Below, piece after piece: positions 36,265 through 41,568 of a DNA stretch of 41,568 bases. How positions within the stretch are numbered: the stretch's first letter is position 1; every line of letters begins with the position of its first letter. The notes under the pieces are model-generated. The model had not been told where the DNA came from. It was given only the letters and a program-made list of their open reading frames with translations, and did not search any database. Where the stretch lies: the NCBI GenBank assembly GCA_002839995.1, contig PGZC01000043.1, forward strand, positions 1 through 41,568, given 5' to 3'. Position numbers and translations under genes: made by a program. This DNA is from Gammaproteobacteria bacterium HGW-Gammaproteobacteria-4 (GTDB taxonomy: Bacteria > Pseudomonadota > Gammaproteobacteria > Xanthomonadales > Xanthomonadaceae).

Positions 36265-36777
36265 TCACGGCGCATCCCGCGGATAGCGAATCGTCAGCAC
36301 CAGCAAATGCAGCGGTCCGGTTGGCAGTTCTACGCGCACCTCGTCATCAACGCGGCGCTTGAGCAACGCGCGTGCCAGTGGCGAGTCGATGCTGATATCG
36401 CCCTGGCTGGCGTCGGCCTCGTCCGGGCCGACGATGCGATAGACGCACCGTTCGCCGCTGTTGCAGTCTTCAATCTCAACGCAGGCGCCGAAGAAGATCG
36501 CGCCGGGGTCGGCGGGCACGCCTTCGACCACGCGCAGGATGTCGAGGCGCTTGCCCAGGTAACGCAGCCGCCGATCGATTTCGCCCAATTGCTTTTTGCG
36601 ATAGCTGTACTCGGCATTCTCCGAGCGATCACCCTCGGCCGCAGCCGCTGCCAGTGCGCTGACCACCTCGGGCCGGCGCACCCGCCACAGTTCGTCGAGT
36701 TCGGCACGCAGGCGCACCAGTCCCGCGCGGGTGATCAACGCGGTGGCAGCGGCAGTGGCGGGGCGCCAGCGCGACAT
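36265..36777 (-). CDS. greB: Transcription elongation factor GreB
   Basis: 170-residue Gre factor that rescues backtracked RNA polymerase by stimulating transcript cleavage. N-terminal coiled coil with [18 protein letters not shown] and [29 protein letters not shown], whose acidic tip residues are conserved. C-terminal FKBP-like domain with [26 protein letters not shown] and [20 protein letters not shown]. The GreB-type [18 protein letters not shown] favours GreB over GreA. Starts 8 nt after the AbgT-family stop, so probably one transcript. Confidence 0.93.
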   Translation of the reverse strand: MSRWRPATAAATALITRAGLVRLRAELDELWRVRRPEVVSALAAAAAEGDRSENAEYSYRKKQLGEIDRRLRYLGKRLDILRVVEGVPADPGAIFFGACVEIEDCNSGERCVYRIVGPDEADASQGDISIDSPLARALLKRRVDDEVRVELPTGPLHLLVLTIRYPRDAP

Positions 36778-36785
36778 CGGCTCAA

Positions 36786-38354
36786 TTATCCGGCGGCCGG
36801 CGCGTACAACAGCGGCGCATTCGGCCCGATCGGCAAACCCAACCAGATCCAGATGCCGAACATGGCGCTCCAGCCAATCGCAAACACCAGCGAATACGGC
36901 AACATGGTGGCGACCAGGGTGCCGATGCCGGCTTTGGGTTCGTAGCGCTGGAAGAATGCGATGATCAGCGCGAAATAGCTCATCATCGGCGAGATGATAT
37001 TGGTGACGCTGTCGCCAACGCGGTACGCCACTTGCGTCATTTCCGGCGAATAGCCCAACAGCATGAACATCGGCACGAACACCGGCGCCATCAACGCCCA
37101 CTTGGCCGAAGCCGAGCCCATGAACAGGTTCACCGTCGCGGTCAGCAGGATGAAGCTGATGAACAGCGGGATGGTGGGCATGCCCATGGCTTTGAGCGCT
37201 TCGGCACCCTCCACCGCGAACACCAGTCCCAATTGGGTCCAGTTGAAGAACGCCACGAATTGCGCAGCAAAAAACACCAGCACCAGATAGCCGCCCAGCG
37301 TGCTCATGCTGGCGCTCATGCCATTGATGACATCGGAGTCGTTGCGGATGGTGCCCGCGCCGATGCCAAAGGCGATGCCGGCCAGCACACCATAGGCAAA
37401 AATGATGGCGACCACGCCACTGAGGAACGGCGACTTGAGCAGGTCGCCGGTGCCGGCATCGCGCAGAAAGCCGGCGCCCGGCAGCGAACCCAACGGTAGC
37501 GCCGACCATAGCAACAGCAGCGACAGCGCCGCGGTCGCGATCAACGCGTAACGGATGCCGCGTCGCTCCGGTGGACTCAATCGCTGCGATTGCGGGTCGG
37601 CATCGTTGCTACTGTCGGTGCTCGGCGCATCGGGGAATCGTGGCGCCACGATGCGCTCGGTGACGAACCAACCCAGTGCCGTGATCATGGGCGTCGATAC
37701 GATCATGAAGTACCAGTTTGCGAGCGGGCTGACGCTGTAGGCCGGATCGACGATGCGCGCCGCTTCCATCGACAGCCCGGAGAGCAGCGGATCGATGGTG
37801 CCGATCAGCAGATTGGCCGAGTAGCCGCCGGAAACGCCGGCGAAGGCTGCGGCCATGCCCAGGATCGGATGGCGCCCCGCCGCCTTGAAGGTGAGCCCGG
37901 CGAGCGGCACCAGCAGCACGTAGCCGATCTCGCTGGCCATGTTCGACATGACCCCGGCAAATACCAGGATCGGCGTCAACAACGTGCGTGGTGCCGACAA
38001 CACCAGCAAGCGCAATGCCGCGCCAATCAGGCCGCTGTGTTCGGCCACGCCAATGCCGATCAACGCCACCAATACCGTGCCCAGCGGGGCAAAACTGGTG
38101 AAGTTGGTGACGGCGCTGGTCAGGATCCGGTGCAGGCCGGAAATGCCGAGCAGATTGACCGGCCGAACCACCTCGCCGGTTGCCGGGTGGACAACGCTCA
38201 GATCGACCAGCGAGGCGAGCCAGGACATCACGATCACCGCAAGCGCCAGCAGCGCGAACAGGGTGGCCGGATGCGGCAGCGCATTGCCACCGCGTTCGAC
38301 CACGCTCAGGAAACGGTCGAGCATGCTGCGTTTCGCAATCGGAATGTCGCTCAT
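36786..38354 (-). CDS. AbgT family transporter
   Basis: 522-residue inner-membrane transporter of the AbgT family (p-aminobenzoyl-glutamate uptake in E. coli; sulfonamide efflux shown for some relatives). Roughly 11-13 hydrophobic segments; [20 protein letters not shown] at the start, [39 protein letters not shown] and [19 protein letters not shown] are the strongest family marks. Substrate direction cannot be told. folP lies 25 kb away, so no functional link is claimed. Confidence 0.9.
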   Translation of the reverse strand: MSDIPIAKRSMLDRFLSVVERGGNALPHPATLFALLALAVIVMSWLASLVDLSVVHPATGEVVRPVNLLGISGLHRILTSAVTNFTSFAPLGTVLVALIGIGVAEHSGLIGAALRLLVLSAPRTLLTPILVFAGVMSNMASEIGYVLLVPLAGLTFKAAGRHPILGMAAAFAGVSGGYSANLLIGTIDPLLSGLSMEAARIVDPAYSVSPLANWYFMIVSTPMITALGWFVTERIVAPRFPDAPSTDSSNDADPQSQRLSPPERRGIRYALIATAALSLLLLWSALPLGSLPGAGFLRDAGTGDLLKSPFLSGVVAIIFAYGVLAGIAFGIGAGTIRNDSDVINGMSASMSTLGGYLVLVFFAAQFVAFFNWTQLGLVFAVEGAEALKAMGMPTIPLFISFILLTATVNLFMGSASAKWALMAPVFVPMFMLLGYSPEMTQVAYRVGDSVTNIISPMMSYFALIIAFFQRYEPKAGIGTLVATMLPYSLVFAIGWSAMFGIWIWLGLPIGPNAPLLYAPAAG

Positions 38355-38386
38355 TCGCCATGGCCTTTCATTGGGTCTGGCGGGCG

Positions 38387-38392
38387 AATATA
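38387..38392 (-). promoter_or_regulatory. Candidate -10 element for the AbgT-family gene
   Basis: TATATT on the minus strand, 33 nt upstream of the ATG; no good -35 seen. The rest of the divergent gap 38355-38582 shows nothing else. Confidence 0.3.
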
Positions 38393-38582
38393 CCTGAGGA
38401 AGCCCGGCAAAACCTGCCGCGTGGCCGATTGCTTGTGCGATACGGCGTGCCGATTGCCGCGCGTCTGCGGGTAAACTGCGAGCGAAGCACGCGGCGCCGG
38501 GTCGGGGTTCCCTGCGGGTCGCGGTTCACGACGATTTCGGGTTGAATCAGGCTTTCGCAAGCCATGCAACGGGGATGTGCGG

Positions 38583-39380
38583 ATGGGAGTGTGGTTGTGG
38601 TTGCCGGCGCTACTGGCGCTGGGCGGAATCATCGGTTGGTGGTTGTGGCGCAAACGCGCTGCGCATCAGGCGCCGGATCGCGCGACAGTGGCAACCGATC
38701 CGAGCCTGCCGCCGGCTGGCCTGTCGCCGGGTAGCGCACGTTTTGTTTTTCGCGGCGGTTACGACGCCCGCTGCCTGGCCGCCGATCTGGTCGATATGGC
38801 GATTCGCGGTTATTTGCAGATCGGGCGCGAGGCCCGCGTCGTCGGATTTCGTTGGCGGCTGCAACGCCAGCCGGAGGCCACCGACGAGGACTTGACGCCG
38901 ATCCAGCGTGCGTTGGCCGAACGGCTCTTCGTGCGCGGCGCGCAGGTATTCGAGCTCACCGACAACAACGCCCGGCGCATGGCGCACGCCTGCGAGGGTT
39001 ACGAGGAGATGCTGCTGGAGCAGTTCCCTGCACGCGAGATCCAGCGGTGGCGCGGCCGGGTGGATGCATTTGCCGCGTATCTTGCGAGCGACGCGTCGCC
39101 TGAGGTCGATGGCGCATTGGACGCCGACGATTATCGAGCGCGATTTGCCCATGCCATGGCGCTGGACGCGAGCGCTGCCTGGAGTAGGCGTTTCGTCAGC
39201 AGTGTGGGCGCGGATGCGGCCAGCACCTTTGCGTCGCGGGTGCGTTGGTATCACGGCAGCGGATCGCAGGTGCTCAGCGATTTGAGCGAACTGGAGTTGG
39301 CGCTGGGGCAGCAGCTCAGCGCGCAGATCGCGACACTGGCCAAACCGCCGCAGGGGATGTTCGGGCTGCCGGGGCGTTGA
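38583..39380 (+). CDS. Free-standing C-terminal half of a DUF2207-type membrane protein
   Basis: 265 residues: an N-terminal membrane helix (VWLWLPALLALGGIIGWWLW) and then a cytoplasmic domain. PPAGLSPGSARFVFRGGYD, LAADLVDMAIRGYLQIG, LTPIQRALAERLFVRGAQVF and LTDNNARRMAHACEGYEE follow the C-terminal region of DUF2207 proteins, recalled from family sequences. Full members are near 600 residues with an N-terminal extracytoplasmic domain and further helices; both are missing, so this is a truncated or reduced form. ATG is chosen over a GTG two codons upstream because GGGG lies 8 nt before it. Function unknown. LemA, a frequent DUF2207 neighbour, is 30 kb away. Confidence 0.62.
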   Translation: MGVWLWLPALLALGGIIGWWLWRKRAAHQAPDRATVATDPSLPPAGLSPGSARFVFRGGYDARCLAADLVDMAIRGYLQIGREARVVGFRWRLQRQPEATDEDLTPIQRALAERLFVRGAQVFELTDNNARRMAHACEGYEEMLLEQFPAREIQRWRGRVDAFAAYLASDASPEVDGALDADDYRARFAHAMALDASAAWSRRFVSSVGADAASTFASRVRWYHGSGSQVLSDLSELELALGQQLSAQIATLAKPPQGMFGLPGR

Positions 39381-39395
39381 GTCTGGTTGCGTCCA

Positions 39396-39603
39396 AGGAT
39401 GCTCTGAACAACCGCCATCCGCCTTCATTGCGAGCGCTCAAGCCTTTGGCCGCGAGGCCGAAGGCCGTGGCGGGAAGCAATCCAGTGCTCAGCTTTTCCG
39501 CATATTTCTGGATTGCCCTAAAGGACTCCGATTCGCTATGGCCTGAAGGCCATGCGGAATCGTATGCCGCGTCGCTTCGCTCCTCGCAAAGACAGCTTGT
39601 TCA
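39396..39603. repeat. CATTGCGAG-family repeat, copy 3
   Basis: Starts GGATGCTCTGAACAAC, then CATTGCGAGCGCTCAAGCC (39426 on) to GGCGGGAAGCAATCCAG, a second arm CTGGATTGCCCTAAAGG, and closes GCGTCGCTTCGCTCCTCGC...AGCTTGTTCAGG (to about 39604). The opening GGATGCTCTGAACAA and the closing inverse of TGAACAAGCTGTC mark the element's ends. It fills most of the gap 39381-39600. Confidence 0.78.
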
Positions 39604-39774
39604 GGGGCTCCCAAAATGCCTGCCCACTGCGCGCGGGTCTGTTCGATCCGGTTGCGCACGGCCGGGGTCGGCATCCAGTGCCCATTGCGCCGTACGCACA
39701 TTGCGCGGATACCCGGCAATGTGCGGCAACGCGTGCCAGAACGGGGTTGCAACGGTTATCGATCGCATGGACAT
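39601..39774 (-). CDS. Possible small protein, possibly cut short by the repeat
   Basis: 57-codon frame MSMRSITVATPFWHALPHI..., 12 nt after the stop of the disrupted ATPase gene on the same strand. Its stop codon lies in the edge of the CATTGCGAG repeat (TTCAGG on plus), so it may be the truncated start of a longer former gene. No family recognised; no clear ribosome site. It may be non-coding. Confidence 0.25.
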   Translation of the reverse strand: MSMRSITVATPFWHALPHIAGYPRNVRTAQWALDADPGRAQPDRTDPRAVGRHFGSP

Positions 39775-39786
39775 CGATGACTCCGG

Positions 39787-41258
39787 TCAGCGTCGGCGCG
39801 AGCCGCCGGCCATGCCGCCCAGCACGCCACGCAGGATCTGCCGGCCGACCTGATTGCCCATGCTGCGTATGGTCGATTTGGCGACTGCCTCGATTGCGCC
39901 TTGTCGGCGCGACGTGCCGAACAGCATGTCCTTGAACCAGCCGCCGATGCCGCCGCTGGCGGCCTGCTCGTGTTTTGCGGTGACGGCAGGCGGTGGTGTG
40001 TTGCTGGCGGCCGGCGCGGACTCCGGCAGCGCGTTTGCGCGCTGCGCCAGCACTTCGTACGCGGATTCGCGGTTGAGCGCGGTATCGTAGCGGCTGCCGA
40101 CCGGGCTGCGCGCACGCACGGTGGCGCGCTCGGCGTCACTGAGGGTGCCCATGCGACAGCGCGGCGGTGCCATCAGCGTGCGCTGCACCGGCATCGGAAT
40201 GCCCTTGTCTTGCAAGGTCGAAACCAGCGCTTCGCCGACCGCGAGTTCGCCGATCACCGTAGCGACGTCCAGTTTGGGGTTGGCGACAAACGTCTCGGCG
40301 GCGCTGCGCACCGCCTTCTGATCGCGCGGGGTGAACGCGCGCAACGCATGCTGGATACGGTTGCCGAGCTGGCCCAGCACCTGTTCGGGAACGTCGTCGG
40401 GGTTTTGCGAGCAAAAATACACGCCCACGCCCTTGGAGCGGATCAGCCGCACCACCTGTTCCACGCGCTGGCGCAATGCCGGCGGGCAATCGTCGAACAG
40501 CAGATGCGCTTCGTCGAAAATAAACACCAGTTTCGGTTGCGCCAGGTCGCCCACTTCGGGCAGGGTCTCGAACAACTCCGACAGCAACCACAGCAGGAAG
40601 CTGGAATACAGCCGCGGCTTGAGGATCAATTGATCGGCCGCGAGCAGGTTGATGATGCCGCGCCCGCTCATGTCCTGGCGCATGATGTCGTCCAGCGCCA
40701 ACGCCGGCTCGCCGAAGAAATGCTTGCCGCCGTCCGCTTCCAGCCGCAGCAATGAACGCAAAATCGCCGATACCGACTGGCTGCTGACCAGGCCGTATTG
40801 CGCGGAGATCGCCTTGGCGTTTTCCAGCACATGGTTCAGCAACGCGCGCAGGTCGTCGAGGTCGAGCAGCAGCAAACCCTGATCGTCGGCGAAGCGGAAC
40901 GCGATTTCCAGCACGCCTTCCTGCACATCGTTCAATTCCAGCACCCGCGCCAGCAGGGTAGGGCCCATTTCCGACACCGTGGTGCGCACCGGTCATTCGC
41001 ATAGCCGGTGATGCCCAGTGCATCGATGCGCTTTTGCAGTTTGTCGCTCAGCGTGCCCGGTGCCGCCATGCCCGCGATATCGCCCTTCACATCGGCCATG
41101 AACACCGGCACGCCCAGGCGCGAAAACCCTTCCGCCAGCACCATCAGCGATACCGACTTCCCGGTACCCGTCGCGCCGGCGATCAAGCCGTGGCGATTGC
41201 CGTAACGGCTGAGCAGATACACATCGTGCTCGCCCTTGCCAAGAAAAATATCGCTCAT
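39787..41258 (-). pseudogene. HerA/YjgR-type ATPase (DUF853), broken by deletion and frameshift
   Basis: Two frames together make a HerA-like ATPase of the YjgR/DUF853 family. The N-terminal part (41258 to about 40995) has MSDIFLGKGEHDVYLL, Walker A GATGTGKS at residues 28-35 and VPVFMADVKGDIAGM, then reaches ALGITGYAN and goes out of frame, stopping at 40932. The C-terminal part (about 40994 to 39787) resumes at PVRTTVSEMGPTLLARVLELND and runs through KLVFIFDEAHLLF (Walker B), RLIRSKGVGVYFCSQNPDD and a basic tail. Against E. coli YjgR as recalled, about 15 codons (ANPVV..D..GE.GH) are missing at the join; a loss of 46 nt gives both the gap and the frame change. GGAG lies before the ATG. Either a pseudogene or a sequence/assembly error. 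Confidence 0.8.
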
Positions 41259-41330
41259 GTTGATCTCCGGAAGATACCTGATTCTATAGTGCAGCGTTGT
41301 GGGTGTCGCGGTTACAGGAAGCGTGCTGTT

Positions 41331-41522
41331 GCAGGAGTCCACCCTGTGGGCGACCGGGATGAACGAGCGCGTTTTTTTGCAGGAGCCCACCCTGTGGGCG
41401 ACCGGGATGAACGAGCGCGTCTTTTTGCAGGAGCCCACCCTGTGGGCGACCGGGATGAACGAGCGCGTTTTTTTGTAGGAGCCCACCCTGTGGGCGACCG
41501 GGATGAACGAGCGCGTCTTTTT
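41331..41522. repeat. Four tandem 48-bp units of the GTAGGAGCCCACC REP family
   Basis: Units at 41331, 41379, 41427 and 41475, each 48 bp: G(C/T)AGGAGCCCACCCTGTG, GGCGACCGGGATGAACG, AGCGCG and a T run. Three units begin GCAG instead of GTAG. The fourth ends at 41522. Stem GCCCAC/GTGGGC in each. They lie upstream of the broken ATPase gene; 41523-41568 shows no gene. Confidence 0.88.
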
Positions 41523-41568
41523 GTGGCTCTTCGTGAAGTCGTGTGGGTAGTTTCGTGCATTTTCACCG

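Noticed and set aside
41331-41522. 48-bp repeats as a CRISPR array or a repeat-protein gene
   Set aside because: No variable spacers; the translated frames are low-complexity and lack a start with a ribosome site.

Overview
The window is a chromosomal segment of a GC-rich gammaproteobacterium, most likely from the Xanthomonadales (Lysobacterales) or a close relative. This rests on gene content and arrangement (tldD-darP-pmbA, xseB-ispA, a PilZ of the Pseudomonas/Xanthomonas type, an ACE-like M2 peptidase, a PauA/Puu-type polyamine route) and on intergenic repeats with a GTAG head like the SMAG REP elements of Stenotrophomonas. It is inference, not a phylogeny. No rRNA, tRNA, phage, insertion sequence or CRISPR array was seen.

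Left part (1-8.2 kb). A minus-strand cluster reads AsmA-like protein, then rquA-frdA-frdB, with frdB running off the window. rquA looks like the rhodoquinone biosynthesis gene, and it is followed after 2 nt by a fumarate-reductase-type flavoprotein. A near-consensus FNR/ANR box lies about 97 nt upstream of rquA. Together they suggest an anaerobically induced, rhodoquinone-linked fumarate respiration operon, the most interesting system here. An ACE-like lipoprotein dipeptidase and a secreted serine beta-lactamase-family hydrolase follow, separated by a REP cassette.

Housekeeping part (8.3-19 kb). lemA with an M48 membrane protease, folP, tldD/pmbA (TldD/E protease) around the oppositely oriented darP (yjgA), a small DUF4870 membrane protein, ispA and xseB, pilZ and a MipA/OmpV outer-membrane protein.

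Polyamine island (19-31.9 kb). puuB and one PuuA-like ligase on the minus strand; divergently puuD, a second PuuA-like ligase, a class III aminotransferase, the PotFGHI ABC importer and a Sad-type succinate semialdehyde dehydrogenase. Together these import putrescine or related polyamines and take them through gamma-glutamyl intermediates and GABA to succinate. The PuuC aldehyde dehydrogenase step and a regulator are not in the window.

Right part (31.9-41.6 kb). A TorF-like outer-membrane protein, HIT and dienelactone-hydrolase-family proteins, a CBS-pair protein, rimO, greB, an AbgT-family transporter, a free-standing C-terminal half of a DUF2207 protein, and a HerA/YjgR-type ATPase gene that appears broken by a short deletion plus frameshift.

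Most of the larger intergenic gaps are filled by repeats: three GTAG-headed REP families in inverted pairs and tandem arrays, a CATTGCGAG family (three copies) and a GCAAAGGA family (two copies in opposite orientation).
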